From Tessaracoccus sp. (GTDB lineage: Bacteria > Actinomycetota > Actinomycetes > Propionibacteriales > Propionibacteriaceae), in NCBI RefSeq assembly GCF_016714275.1, contig NZ_JADJNP010000012.1, forward strand, positions 1 to 35,878: 35,878 bases of DNA, given 5' to 3'. Positions 1 to 8,063 of the stretch are shown piece after piece; position 1 is the first letter of the stretch; every line of letters starts with the position of its first letter. A program made the translations under genes and the position numbers. The notes under the pieces are model-generated. The model saw only the letters and a list, made by a program, of their open reading frames with translations. It was not told the origin of the DNA and made no database searches.

Positions 1-36
1 CGCGTCGCGGCGTCCCGGAGACGGATAGGGGGCAGC

Positions 37-573
37 GTGAAGGTCTGCGCGTGTGGTTGCGGGGTTGAGTTCACCCCGCGGAAGTCGACGGGCGTGTACG
101 CGACCGACAACTGCCGTTTGCGGGCGAACCGGGCGAAGCACAAGCGGGAGGCGGACGGTGAGCAGATCAGGCAGGCGTCGGGTATTGCTGCGGTTGTCGC
201 GATCGGTGCACGGGGTTCGAGGGCGTCGGCGGGCCGGCGATCTGCTGTGGCAGGCCGAAAAGGCGCAGCGACGGGGTCGAAGGGCGTCGGCTCGGCTGTT
301 CGGCCGGGCCCGATCGAGGCGCAGCTGATCGACGAGCTCGGTGACGCCGGCAAGACGTCGCTCGGGTTGCAGGCTCGAGCACTCGCGTCGCGGATGGACG
401 ATGCGGGAACGACGGCGTCGGCGATGTATTCGCTGTCGCGGCAGCTGGTGGTTCTGACTGCTGCGGCGTTGCGTGACCAGGTTCCCGACGTCGAGGTCGA
501 TCCGGTGGCTGCTGTGCAGGCGCAGGTCGTCGAGATGCGGCGCGAGTTCGCGCGGCGGCAGTCGGCCGGCTGA
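37..573 (+). CDS. Terminase small subunit (probable)
   Basis: This is probably the DNA-recognition subunit of the packaging motor. The 178-residue product begins with a small cysteine cluster (C4, C6, C8, C26) that could bind zinc, followed by a basic stretch and a low-complexity Ala/Gly/Arg linker to about residue 90. The C-terminal half (about 92-178) is helical and resembles the C-terminal region of actinophage small terminases, which often read as 'GLQARALA...SLSRQL...LTAAAL'. The GTG start at 37 is preceded by a purine-rich GATAGGGGG. Its position immediately before the large terminase supports the call. The zinc-knuckle N-terminus is less usual for the family. An alternative would be an HNH-neighbouring hypothetical protein, but the order of genes favours TerS. 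Confidence 0.65.
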   Translation: MKVCACGCGVEFTPRKSTGVYATDNCRLRANRAKHKREADGEQIRQASGIAAVVAIGARGSRASAGRRSAVAGRKGAATGSKGVGSAVRPGPIEAQLIDELGDAGKTSLGLQARALASRMDDAGTTASAMYSLSRQLVVLTAAALRDQVPDVEVDPVAAVQAQVVEMRREFARRQSAG

Positions 574-648
574 GCGGCCGCGCGGGCGGGGGGGGGGGGC
601 GCCGCCGGGGGCGGGGCCCCGCCCCCCCGGGACTGAGAGGGGGCGCGG
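574..648. other. Low-complexity G/C tract between the terminase genes
   Basis: The 75 bases between the terminase subunit genes hold a run of about 13 G, then alternating G and C runs that can fold on themselves. The rest of the genome is GC-rich but has no such runs inside well-behaved genes. Similar tracts occur at 6056-6445 and 31385-31480. I infer a sequencing or assembly artefact. A real GC-rich hairpin is possible but less likely. The true spacing, and even the true TerL start, may be hidden here. Confidence 0.6.
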
Positions 649-2196
649 GTGTCGATCGACACGCTCGAGCGGCTGCACGTCGACCCGGCGACCCTGATCG
701 TGCCGGCGTACCTGATGGTGCCCGAGTTCGATTACACGCTCGGGCCGCTGGTCGCCGACATCGCCGCGCTCGGCGGGATTCCTCCCGACCCCGAGCAGCA
801 GGTCGGGCTCGACGCCGTGTTCGGTGAACGGCTCGGGCTGCCGGCTGTCACGTCGGGGCTGCTCGTCGGGCCGCGGCAGAACTTCAAGTCGATCAACCTC
901 GAGCAGATCGAACTCGGCTGGATGTTCGTGACGTGTGAGCCGGGCGCGACCTGGTCGGCGCACCAGCACAAGACGGCTCGCGCGAACTTCGAGCACGTCG
1001 CGGCGATGATCGAGTCGACGCCGGCACTGTCGCGGCACGTCGTGAAGATTCTCGACGGGCAAGGCGACGAGATGATCGAGCTCAAGGGGGGCCGGTACAA
1101 CGAGGGTCGGCAGTTCCCGTTCGTCACCAGGTCGACCAGGGCTGGTCGTGGGCGTGCGTTCGGGAAGCAGATTTGGGATGAGTACCTATTCGTGACGAAG
1201 CAGCATGAGGGCACGCTGCTGCCGGCGCAGACGACGTTCCCTGATCGGCAGCGGATTGGGGCGACGTCGGCCGGTATCGGTATGTCGGCTCGGGCCCGGG
1301 CGATGCGTGATCGTGGCCGGCGCGGCGACCGGACGCTCGACCCGCGGTTCTACTACATCGAATATTGCGACGATCTCCCGGGGGCGTGTGCGGCCGGCGA
1401 GGAATGCTCGCACCTGTACGGCGTCGACGGCTGCCGGTATGACCAGGTCGACCGGTATCTGCGGGCGAACCTAGGCGTCGCGCGCGGCCGCATCACGATC
1501 GAGTACATCGAGGACGAGCGAAAGGATCTCGACCCGGCCGAGTTCGGTCGGGAACGGCTCGGGTATTGGGATGAACCCGACGAAAGCGATGATCTGGTCG
1601 GCATCGACGATGACACGTGGGAGGAACTTGAGGACGCCGACAGCGAGATCGTCGGCGAACCCGTGTTCGGGCTGGACGTGAACCCGAAGCGGACCTGGTC
1701 GACGATCGTCGCCGCGGGTCTGAACGCGGAAGGTAGGAAGCACGTCGAGGTTTCGGTGCGGCGCACGAAGTCGGGCGACCTTGAGCCGGATCACCGGCCG
1801 GGCACGACGTGGGTGCTGCGCAGGTTCCGTCGTCTGCTCAAGCTGTACCCGGCGTTGCGGGTGCGGATTCTGGATAAGTCGCAGGCGGCAACGTTCGGTC
1901 CGCGGCTCGCCGAGCTCGGCTGCAACGTTGAGTACGTTCAGCCGGGCGATTGGCCGGAACTGGTCGCCGATATGGTCGACGCGATCGCGTTGCACGAACT
2001 GGTTCATATCGGGCAGGTTGAACTGTCGACCGCGGCGGCGTCGGTCGTGCTGGTCCCGGTCGGTGAGGAACGTTCCCGGTGGGGGCGTAGGAAGTCGGCC
2101 GGTGAGATCGGGCCGATCATGGGCGCAACTGCTGCACTGTCCGGTGTGAACGAGGGCGGATCAGCTTACGAATCGAACAGATTGGAAGTGGTTTAG
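649..2196 (+). CDS. Terminase large subunit
   Basis: This is the ATPase-nuclease motor that packages and cuts the phage DNA. The 515-residue product has a Walker A-like motif GPRQNFKS at residues 74-81, with phenylalanine where the classical motif has glycine; hydrophobic residues at this place are known to me from some actinophage terminases (RQNLKT type). A Walker B-like IWDE places D177 and E178 as the acidic pair. The C-terminal nuclease begins at 'VFGLDVNPKRT' (about 341), with later acidic residues in 'VRILDKS' and 'ADMVDAIA' that fit an RNase H-like nuclease. The length is normal for the family. The GTG start follows GAGAGGGGG. The stop touches the next gene directly. Confidence 0.93.
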   Translation: MSIDTLERLHVDPATLIVPAYLMVPEFDYTLGPLVADIAALGGIPPDPEQQVGLDAVFGERLGLPAVTSGLLVGPRQNFKSINLEQIELGWMFVTCEPGATWSAHQHKTARANFEHVAAMIESTPALSRHVVKILDGQGDEMIELKGGRYNEGRQFPFVTRSTRAGRGRAFGKQIWDEYLFVTKQHEGTLLPAQTTFPDRQRIGATSAGIGMSARARAMRDRGRRGDRTLDPRFYYIEYCDDLPGACAAGEECSHLYGVDGCRYDQVDRYLRANLGVARGRITIEYIEDERKDLDPAEFGRERLGYWDEPDESDDLVGIDDDTWEELEDADSEIVGEPVFGLDVNPKRTWSTIVAAGLNAEGRKHVEVSVRRTKSGDLEPDHRPGTTWVLRRFRRLLKLYPALRVRILDKSQAATFGPRLAELGCNVEYVQPGDWPELVADMVDAIALHELVHIGQVELSTAAASVVLVPVGEERSRWGRRKSAGEIGPIMGATAALSGVNEGGSAYESNRLEVV

Positions 2197-2424
2197 GTGG
2201 CGATGTCTTTCGGCCGGGTGGCGATCTCCCGGCGTGTGGTGGTGAACCTGCACGACGGCACCGCGATCAGCGGCATCCTGTGGGACGACCGCAAACCGAT
2301 CCTGATCCTGCGGTCGGCGTCGCTACACCAGGCGGGGCAGCATGTTCCGCTCGACGGCGAGGTTCTGATCGAGTACACGCAGGTCGCGTTCATTCAACTT
2401 CCTGAGACGGACGGGGGCCGCTGA
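2197..2424 (+). CDS. Small LSm-like protein between terminase and portal
   Basis: The 75-residue product has no function I recognise. The sequence alternates short hydrophobic strands: 'VVVNLHDGTAISGILWDD' then 'ILILRSASLH', then 'GEVLIEYTQVAFIQL'. This pattern (V-x-L-x-DG-x-x-x-G-x-L ... I) is like the five-stranded LSm/Sm barrel, though I cannot confirm the fold by search. Small proteins in this slot are common in actinophages. GTG at 2197 directly follows the terminase stop; ATG at 2203 is an alternative start. The stop overlaps the portal start (TGATG), so translation is probably coupled to the portal. Confidence 0.75.
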   Translation: MAMSFGRVAISRRVVVNLHDGTAISGILWDDRKPILILRSASLHQAGQHVPLDGEVLIEYTQVAFIQLPETDGGR

Positions 2425-3905
2425 TGTCGTACGTGATTTCTGCCGGTGAACTCGCCGGCATCGACCGGCGTGAGATCCCGCGGGGCGGCAGCCTGCAGCT
2501 GGGGTCGACGTACACCGCGACGTACGCCGAGATTTGGCGGACGCAGCCGCAGGTTCGCACGGTCGTCGACTTCCTCGCACGGAACTTGGCGCAGATCGGG
2601 CTGCAGCTGTTCGAGCGTGTGAGCGACACCGACCGCAGGCGCGTCACCGATCATCCGCTCGCGAAGATGCTCGACCGGCCGAATCCGAAGATGACGCAGT
2701 ACCGGTTCGTCGACACGCTGGTTCACGACATCGGCATTTACGACGTCGCGTGCTTTGCGAAGCTCAAGGCGGCGGACGGGTCGCGGTCGCTGTTCCGGCT
2801 GCCGCCGGCGAAGCTGACACCGATCGGCGACAGTTGGCTCGATCTCGACGGCGTGAAACTCAAGGGGTCGAAGGGCAGCCGCGAGTTCGATCTCGCCGAC
2901 GTGCTGCTGTTCCGCGGGTACAGCCCTACCGGGGTCTGGGGAACACCCCCGATGGAAACGCTGCGGCAGATCCTGCTCGAATCGTGGAACGCGGGAATCT
3001 ACCGGTCGCAGATGTGGTCGAACGGGGCCCGGTTCTCGGGTGTCATCGAACGGCCGCAGGCGGCGAAGTGGTCGCCGCGTGCCCGTGAAGATTTCCGTAA
3101 CGACTGGTCGGGGCTCTACACCGGCGACGGGCCCGGGGCTGGCGGCACCCCGATCCTCGAGGACGGCATGAAGTTCGTTGCGTCGCAGATCACCCCGCAG
3201 CAGGCCGAGTACACGCAGGCACGGAAGCTCACCAGGGAGGAAGTCGCAAGCGCGTATCACGTGCCGCTGCCGATGGTCGGCATCCTCGAACACGCGACGT
3301 TCTCCAACATCAAGGAACAGCACCAGCAGCTGTACCAGGACACGCTAGGGCCGTGGCTCGTCATGATGCAGCAAGAGTTCGCGCTGCAGCTGCTGAACGA
3401 TTTCCCGGGCACTGCCGGCATGTATCCCGAGTTCAACCTTGAGGCGAAGATGCGCGGCTCGTTCGAGGAACAAGCAGCCGTCATGCAGACGATGGTCGGC
3501 GGGCCGGTCATGACCAGGAACGAGGGCCGCGGACGGCTGAACCTGCCGCGGATGGACGGCGGCGACGAACTGATCGTGCCGCTGAACGTGCTCACCGGGG
3601 GGCAGGCATCGCCGACCGACTCGGCACCGAAAGCCGTCGCGTCTGGATCCGCACACGACGCGTCGCGTGCAGCTGGTGACGTGTTCGCCACTGCGCGAGC
3701 GCTACGGGCGGTCGACCCGGTCGACCCGTGGGCGCAACTCCCCGCGGGGCATCGTGACCGGGAGAAGCAGTGCCGGGTGTGCGGCACGATCTGGATCAGC
3801 AAGAGCTACGCGCAGCATTGCGAGCTCGAGCACCTGAGCAGGGAGAACGACGAGGCCGACGCCGAGACGGTGGCCGCGATCACGGAATCGATCGAAGGGC
3901 GATGA
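2424..3905 (+). CDS. Portal protein, HK97 family
   Basis: This forms the dodecameric ring at the packaging vertex. The 493-residue product has the family's hallmarks: 'TVVDFLARNLAQI' near residue 50, 'DHPLAKMLDRPNPKMT' near 75, 'DVLLFRGYSP' near 155 and 'LTREEVASAYHVPLPMVG...ATFSNIKEQHQQLYQDTLGPWL' at about 270-315. It starts at the TGATG overlap with the gene before and overlaps the protease by ATGA. The tail of the protein is unusual. After residue 400 comes a spacer and a CxxC-x12-HC-x4-H element starting at C450, which looks like a single zinc finger. I am certain of the family and unsure of the role of this tail. Confidence 0.95.
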   Translation: MSYVISAGELAGIDRREIPRGGSLQLGSTYTATYAEIWRTQPQVRTVVDFLARNLAQIGLQLFERVSDTDRRRVTDHPLAKMLDRPNPKMTQYRFVDTLVHDIGIYDVACFAKLKAADGSRSLFRLPPAKLTPIGDSWLDLDGVKLKGSKGSREFDLADVLLFRGYSPTGVWGTPPMETLRQILLESWNAGIYRSQMWSNGARFSGVIERPQAAKWSPRAREDFRNDWSGLYTGDGPGAGGTPILEDGMKFVASQITPQQAEYTQARKLTREEVASAYHVPLPMVGILEHATFSNIKEQHQQLYQDTLGPWLVMMQQEFALQLLNDFPGTAGMYPEFNLEAKMRGSFEEQAAVMQTMVGGPVMTRNEGRGRLNLPRMDGGDELIVPLNVLTGGQASPTDSAPKAVASGSAHDASRAAGDVFATARALRAVDPVDPWAQLPAGHRDREKQCRVCGTIWISKSYAQHCELEHLSRENDEADAETVAAITESIEGR

Positions 3906-4717
3906 GCATGTTCAAGAGCAAGATTGTTCCGATCGGTGCAGTGAAGGCCGGTCCTGAGGACGGGCTCGCTGAGGGCGAGTTCATCGTCTATCCGTCGACG
4001 TTCATCCGTCGGCCGGACAGCTACGGAGACGTCATCGCAAAGGGCGCGTTCGACGACACGATCGCGAAGTGGAAGGCATCAGGCCAGACACTCCCGGGGC
4101 AGTTCGGGCACCGGTTCGACGACCCCGAGTATTACGTCGCTGCGGGCACCGACCAGGGCACCGACGATCGCGGCTGGTGGGTGAAGGGCATGTTCGACCC
4201 TGAGCCGAAGGCGCAGAAGGTGTACCGGCTGGTGAAGGGTCGCCGGCTCGGAAAGCTCTCGTTCTCATTTGACACGCTCGACGAGGGCAAGACCGTCCTC
4301 TCGATCGCTGCGGGGGATCTCGTCGACGGGCCGGCGAACGAACTCCGAAAGGTGAAGGTGCACGAGTTCTCATTCGTGCCGTTCGCCGCCAACGACGACA
4401 CGTTCGTCGCCGGCATCAAGCAGGACCAGGCGGCGGCAGCGTTGCAGAACATCGCGGCCGAACTCAAGGCGGGGCGCGTGCTCTCGTCGAAGAATGAGAC
4501 GCTGCTACGCGCAGCGTATGAGTCGATCGGGAACGTTCTCGACGGACTCGAGAAAGTACCGGACGACGGCAAGGCCAAAGCAGACGAACCGCAGCCCGAT
4601 CCCGCTGCCATGCGTCAAGCTCTCGTCAAGATGTCGCTCGAGCAGATCGATCTCGCCGCGGAACTGATCGCGTGCGAGCAGCAAGACAACACCGACAACG
4701 AAGGGATTCAGTCATGA
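3902..4717 (+). CDS. Prohead protease (HK97 gp4-like, U35/S78)
   Basis: This is a serine protease that trims the scaffold part of the capsid protein during head maturation. In the 271-residue product, H70 (in GQFGHRFDDP) and S120 (in GKLSFSFDTL) match the catalytic His and Ser positions of the family; 'VDGPANELRKVKVHEFSFVPFAAN' follows as in homologues. The C-terminal third is rich in charged and Ala residues. ATG 3902 overlaps the portal stop (ATGA). ATG 3908 is six bases downstream and has better spacing from GAAGGG, so the true start could be there. The gene overlaps the capsid gene by ATGA. Confidence 0.92.
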   Translation: MSMFKSKIVPIGAVKAGPEDGLAEGEFIVYPSTFIRRPDSYGDVIAKGAFDDTIAKWKASGQTLPGQFGHRFDDPEYYVAAGTDQGTDDRGWWVKGMFDPEPKAQKVYRLVKGRRLGKLSFSFDTLDEGKTVLSIAAGDLVDGPANELRKVKVHEFSFVPFAANDDTFVAGIKQDQAAAALQNIAAELKAGRVLSSKNETLLRAAYESIGNVLDGLEKVPDDGKAKADEPQPDPAAMRQALVKMSLEQIDLAAELIACEQQDNTDNEGIQS

Positions 4718-6468
4718 CCAAGTACCAGCGGCTGCTCAAGGATGCTCTCGGGTTCCTGGGCGCAGCGAAGGCGATCGCGGAAGCAGCTGAGGCTGCCGGC
4801 CGGGAGATGACCGACGACGAGCGTGCGTCGTTCAACGAGAAGGCGGCGCAGGCTGCCAGCGCACGGAAGGCTGCCGAGGTCGCGAAGGCCGACGAGCAGG
4901 TTCTCGCGCAGGCGAAGGAACTCGCCGAACTGATCGGGACGGATGCCGTCGACGATCTCGACGAGCAGAAGGCGGCGACCCCGTCCCGCGACCGGGTGCA
5001 GAAGTCGCTCGGCGAGACGTTCATCGGCAGCCCGCAGTTCAAGCAGCTGATGCGGCAGTTCACGACCAGCGACGGTTCGGTGCACGTGAACGACGGCATG
5101 CGGGTGCAGTCCGACCCGGTCGCGTTCAAGTCGCTGATCCGGCAGAAGGCGCTGCTCGTTGGTTCGTCCAGCACCAGCGTCGGCGGGTTCGTCGTCCCCG
5201 AACGGACCGACATCCTCGAGATGCTGGGCCGGCGTCCGCTGACGATCCGCGATCTGATCAGCGTGCGTCGTACCGGCAGCGACACCGTCGAGTACGTCAA
5301 GCAGCTGGCGCACACCAACGCGGCAGCGTTCGTCGCTGAGGCGACAAGCTCCGCGGCACCGATCACCGGTGCGGCTCTCGGCGATCCGCTGCAGCTGAAC
5401 GCGAACGGCGGCTACAAGCCGGAGGGCGCGTGGACGTTCCAGAAGGCGACCGCGGTCGTCAAGACGCTCGCCGAGTGGGTGCCCGCAACCAAGCGTGCGC
5501 TTGCTGACGTCGCCGCGCTCGAGGGTCTGATCAACGACGAGCTCGTCGCCGATCTCGCCGAGACCGAGGAAACGCAGATCCTGACCGGCAACGGTTCCGG
5601 CGAGAACCTGCAGGGCATCATCGGGACCAGCGGCATTCAGACCACGGCTGCCGTGACCACGAACGACGCGACCTGGTTCGCTTCCTTCCGTACTGCGAAG
5701 CGGCTCGCGCAGACCGTCGGCCGGGTTGTCCCGACCGCGATCGTCGTGAACCCGACGCAGGGCGAGAAGATCGACACCGCGAAGGACGCGCAGAACCGGT
5801 TCTACGGTCCCGGTCCGTTCTTCGATTTCCCGAACCGCTCCCTGTGGGGCATGAAGGTGATCGAGTCCGAGGCGATCACCGCGGGCACCGCGCTCGTCGG
5901 CGATTTCTCGAAGGCGGTTCTCTGGGATCGTGAGCAGTCGTCCGTGAGCATGACCGACTCGCACGCGGATTTCTTCATCCGCAACCTGGTCGCGATTCTC
6001 GCTGAGGAACGCGTCGCGTTCGCAGCTGGCCTTCGGACCGACCGCGTTCGGTCATGGCCGGCCGCCGGCGGGGGCGGCGGGGGGGGGGGGGGGTCACCGG
6101 GCGCTGAGGTCATGGCTCGTCGGCGTCCCGTGTGGGCGGGCGGCGACAACCACCAGGTGGCAGGGCACCGACGACCGAAGCGGGGTCGGGCACCCCGAGC
6201 AGTCCATGTTCGCAGCAGGGCGGGCGGGCGGGCGGGGGGGGAAGCGCCGCGGGGGGGCGGGGGGGGGGGGGGGGCCCCCCCGGCGCCCACGCCGCCCGCC
6301 GGGCCGGGCGGGGCGGGGGGGGGGGGGGGGGAGAGGAAAAAGCAAGGACGGGCGGGGCCGGGCGGCGAGAGCGGCCGCGGCCCCCCCGCCCACAGGGGGG
6401 GGGGGGGGGAAGGGGGGGGGGGGCAGGGGGCACCACGACCGCCGCACGCAGGGAAGGAAAGACGATGA
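4714..6468 (+). CDS. Major capsid protein, HK97 fold (C-terminus unreliable)
   Basis: This is the shell subunit. Residues 1 to about 100 are a charged, coiled-coil delta-domain expected to be removed by the protease. The mature part has typical elements: 'VGSSSTSVGGFVVPERTDI', 'ITGAALGDPLQL', 'ADVAALEGLINDELVADLAETEETQILTGNGSGENLQGI', 'NPTQGEKIDTAKDAQNRFYG', and 'FFIRNLVAILAEERVAFA'. The reading frame stays open to 6468, but the family-like part ends near 6025. In the +1 frame, 6032-6056 encodes FGPTAFGHG, which resembles the usual capsid C-terminus (xxRPTAFG). I infer a one-base error at about 6021-6032 followed by the G-rich artefact. The true end is therefore probably just after 6056 and cannot be fixed from this sequence. 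Confidence 0.88.
   Translation: MTKYQRLLKDALGFLGAAKAIAEAAEAAGREMTDDERASFNEKAAQAASARKAAEVAKADEQVLAQAKELAELIGTDAVDDLDEQKAATPSRDRVQKSLGETFIGSPQFKQLMRQFTTSDGSVHVNDGMRVQSDPVAFKSLIRQKALLVGSSSTSVGGFVVPERTDILEMLGRRPLTIRDLISVRRTGSDTVEYVKQLAHTNAAAFVAEATSSAAPITGAALGDPLQLNANGGYKPEGAWTFQKATAVVKTLAEWVPATKRALADVAALEGLINDELVADLAETEETQILTGNGSGENLQGIIGTSGIQTTAAVTTNDATWFASFRTAKRLAQTVGRVVPTAIVVNPTQGEKIDTAKDAQNRFYGPGPFFDFPNRSLWGMKVIESEAITAGTALVGDFSKAVLWDREQSSVSMTDSHADFFIRNLVAILAEERVAFAAGLRTDRVRSWPAAGGGGGGGGGSPGAEVMARRRPVWAGGDNHQVAGHRRPKRGRAPRAVHVRSRAGGRAGGEAPRGGGGGGGAPPAPTPPAGPGGAGGGGGERKKQGRAGPGGESGRGPPAHRGGGGEGGGGQGAPRPPHAGKERR
6056..6445. other. G-homopolymer tract, probable assembly artefact
   Basis: About 390 bases contain at least eight runs of 8-18 G separated by short, mixed segments. 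All three forward frames stay open only because glycine and arginine codons replace everything else. The stretch 6093-6225 between the runs looks like normal phage sequence and includes a small hairpin (CGGGGT/ACCCCG, about 6180-6196). The region starts exactly where the capsid gene loses its family-like frame. I see no gene here that I would trust. The real sequence is likely a capsid C-terminus plus a short intergenic space. Confidence 0.7.
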
Positions 6469-6791
6469 GTGAACTCAAGCCGTACCGGGTCGTCATGTAC
6501 GGGCACGAAACGACGCTGATGCTCGACGATGCCGATGCGAAGGTGTGGGGCGTCGCCGACCAGGCTGTCGACGCCGAGCCGGCCGATCTCCACGATCCCG
6601 ACACGGTCGCCGCTGCCGAGCAGGCGGTCGCCGCTGCGGCGGCTGAGGTCGCCGACAAGCAGAAGGAAGCTGAGGACGCCGCGGCTGCGAAGGTCACGGC
6701 GGATCTCACCGAACAGCAGGCACCGGCACCGAAGGCTGCACCGGCACCGCGTCGGAACAAGGCGCGGCCGGCACCCGCACCGAACAAGTAG
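6465..6791 (+). CDS. Small acidic/Ala-rich protein after capsid gene
   Basis: The 108-residue product starts at ATG 6465, chosen for the strong ribosome binding site GGGAAGGAAAG. The N-terminal 45 residues ('YRVVMYGHETTLMLDDADAKVWGVAD') match a type of small protein that often follows the capsid gene in actinophages. The rest is an Ala/Glu/Lys helix (about 50-85) followed by a Pro/Ala/Arg tail. No enzyme motif is visible. Its place between capsid and head-tail adaptor suggests a head-associated role, but this is inference. Confidence 0.78.
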   Translation: MSELKPYRVVMYGHETTLMLDDADAKVWGVADQAVDAEPADLHDPDTVAAAEQAVAAAAAEVADKQKEAEDAAAAKVTADLTEQQAPAPKAAPAPRRNKARPAPAPNK

Positions 6792-6803
6792 AGGGGGGCG
6801 GCG

Positions 6804-7328
6804 ATGTTTCTCGATATGGAAGCTGATGACGTCGCGACGTTCGTCGGTGCGACAGCGGCACAGAGTGCGGCAGGGGTCGAGGCTGACGCGAGGACGGCAT
6901 GCGACTACGTCGAGGACATCGCCGGGCCGATCGAACAGCGCACGATCACCGAGCGCGTCTGGTCGAACGGTCGTTACCTGCGGCTCGCCGAGTCGCCGAC
7001 GACTGTGACCGCGGTCGCAGTGCAGGATCACCCCGAGTACGTCGTACTGGTCGACCAGCTGGTCGTCGGTAACGGCGGCGTGTGGGGCGGCACGTACGCG
7101 CTGCCGGGCGGTTGGCTCGACGTCACCTACACCGTCGGGTACGCATACGATCCCGTCGCTGAGATCCCGGTCGATGACCGGCCGGCGTGGGCGATCGGTG
7201 CTGCGAAGCTGCTGACGAAACACAACTGGCAGGCGAGGCAGCCGCAGAAGGCGTCGAACGTGACCGTCGACCTGCAGGCGCGGGCCGACAAGATCCTCGA
7301 GCCACACGCGAAGGGGGCCCGGCCGTGA
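6804..7328 (+). CDS. Head-to-tail adaptor (HK97 gp6-like)
   Basis: The 174-residue product is probably the ring that docks under the portal. It has the usual plan: helical N-terminus ('DVATFVGATAAQSAAGVEADARTACDYVEDIAGP'), a beta-rich middle ('LRLAESPTTVTAVAVQD', 'GGWLDVTYTVGY') and a C-terminal helix ('PAWAIGAAKLLTKHNWQ'). The start follows GAGGGGGGCGGCG. The stop overlaps the next start (GTGA). The position after the capsid and before the tail genes agrees with the role. Confidence 0.85.
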   Translation: MFLDMEADDVATFVGATAAQSAAGVEADARTACDYVEDIAGPIEQRTITERVWSNGRYLRLAESPTTVTAVAVQDHPEYVVLVDQLVVGNGGVWGGTYALPGGWLDVTYTVGYAYDPVAEIPVDDRPAWAIGAAKLLTKHNWQARQPQKASNVTVDLQARADKILEPHAKGARP

Positions 7329-7828
7329 CCGCAACAGTGTCCGGTCTGTTCCCGGTCATGAACCAGCCGTACGACATTCTGAGCGTCGAACCTGAGTTCG
7401 TCGACGGCGGTGTCGCTGTCGTCGACGGGCTCGGGAACATTGACGACGTCGGCGATTTCCTGCACATCGGGGTCGACAACCCGTTCGGTACGGGGCAGGT
7501 CGCGGCCGGGCAATCCGATCAGGAATGGTCGGGTGCCGGGCCCACACTGCGGACCGAGACGGGCAGCGTGACGTGTGTCGTGATCTGCCGCGACGCCGAC
7601 GGCGACCAGCGCGCATGCCGTACCCGATGCGAGGGCATTCTCGCGACGGTGCAGCGGCTACTGCGCACGAACATCAGGCTCGACCCCGAAGGATTCACAG
7701 CACCGTACGGGCTGGTCAAGACGTCGTTCGGCGGGCTCGAGTACGACCAGGACAACGCCGAAGATGGGGCACTCGCGCTCGCAGTGTTCCGCGTCGGGTT
7801 CACGTTCAATCTCAACTCGGAAGGCTAG
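7325..7828 (+). CDS. Tail terminator / head-tail joining protein (candidate)
   Basis: The 167-residue product has a start at GTG 7325, overlapping the adaptor stop. The pattern 'GSVTCVVICRDADGDQRACRTRCEGILATVQRLLR' in the middle (a strand, a loop, then a helix) and 'LAVFRVGFTFNL' at the end fit proteins that cap the tail tube or join it to the head. In related phages a protein of this size sits between adaptor and major tail protein. I cannot tell terminator from stopper from the sequence alone. No separate stopper protein is obvious, so this gene or the next may play that part. Confidence 0.6.
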   Translation: MTATVSGLFPVMNQPYDILSVEPEFVDGGVAVVDGLGNIDDVGDFLHIGVDNPFGTGQVAAGQSDQEWSGAGPTLRTETGSVTCVVICRDADGDQRACRTRCEGILATVQRLLRTNIRLDPEGFTAPYGLVKTSFGGLEYDQDNAEDGALALAVFRVGFTFNLNSEG

Positions 7829-7833
7829 AGCAG

Positions 7834-8061
7834 ATGAGTCTCATACACGTCGCACCGTTCGGTGCCGATTACCCGACGCTCGGACTGTTCGCGATCGAGC
7901 CGGGGCAGATCGTCGAGCTCGCCGGCATCGACCGAGATCGGGCACTCGCGACGACCATGTTCGAGGACGTTCCCGAACCGAGGCAGCCGCGCAAGCGGGC
8001 TCGCAGCAAGACATCGACGCCGGTCGCAGCTGCGGCCGAAAACACCGAAGGAAGTGAGTAA
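7834..8061 (+). CDS. Small protein of the head-tail region
   Basis: The 75-residue product starts at ATG 7834 (chosen for GGAAGGCTAGAGCAG upstream). The first 40 residues look folded ('PFGADYPTLGLFAIEPGQIVELAGIDRDRALATTMFEDV'); the tail is basic and Ala/Thr-rich, so probably disordered. I do not recognise the family. It lies between the terminator candidate and the major tail protein, and is likely a minor virion or assembly protein. Confidence 0.7.
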   Translation: MSLIHVAPFGADYPTLGLFAIEPGQIVELAGIDRDRALATTMFEDVPEPRQPRKRARSKTSTPVAAAAENTEGSE

Positions 8062-8063
8062 CC

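Noticed and set aside
6132..6447. Gly/Arg/Pro-rich open frames in the G tract
   Set aside because: They come only from the homopolymers and do not look like proteins; only the part from 6465 is kept.
5802..7334. Long minus-strand open frame (510 residues) covering the G tract
   Set aside because: It is the mirror of the capsid and connector genes and is rich in Pro because of the G runs. No ribosome binding site or family features.
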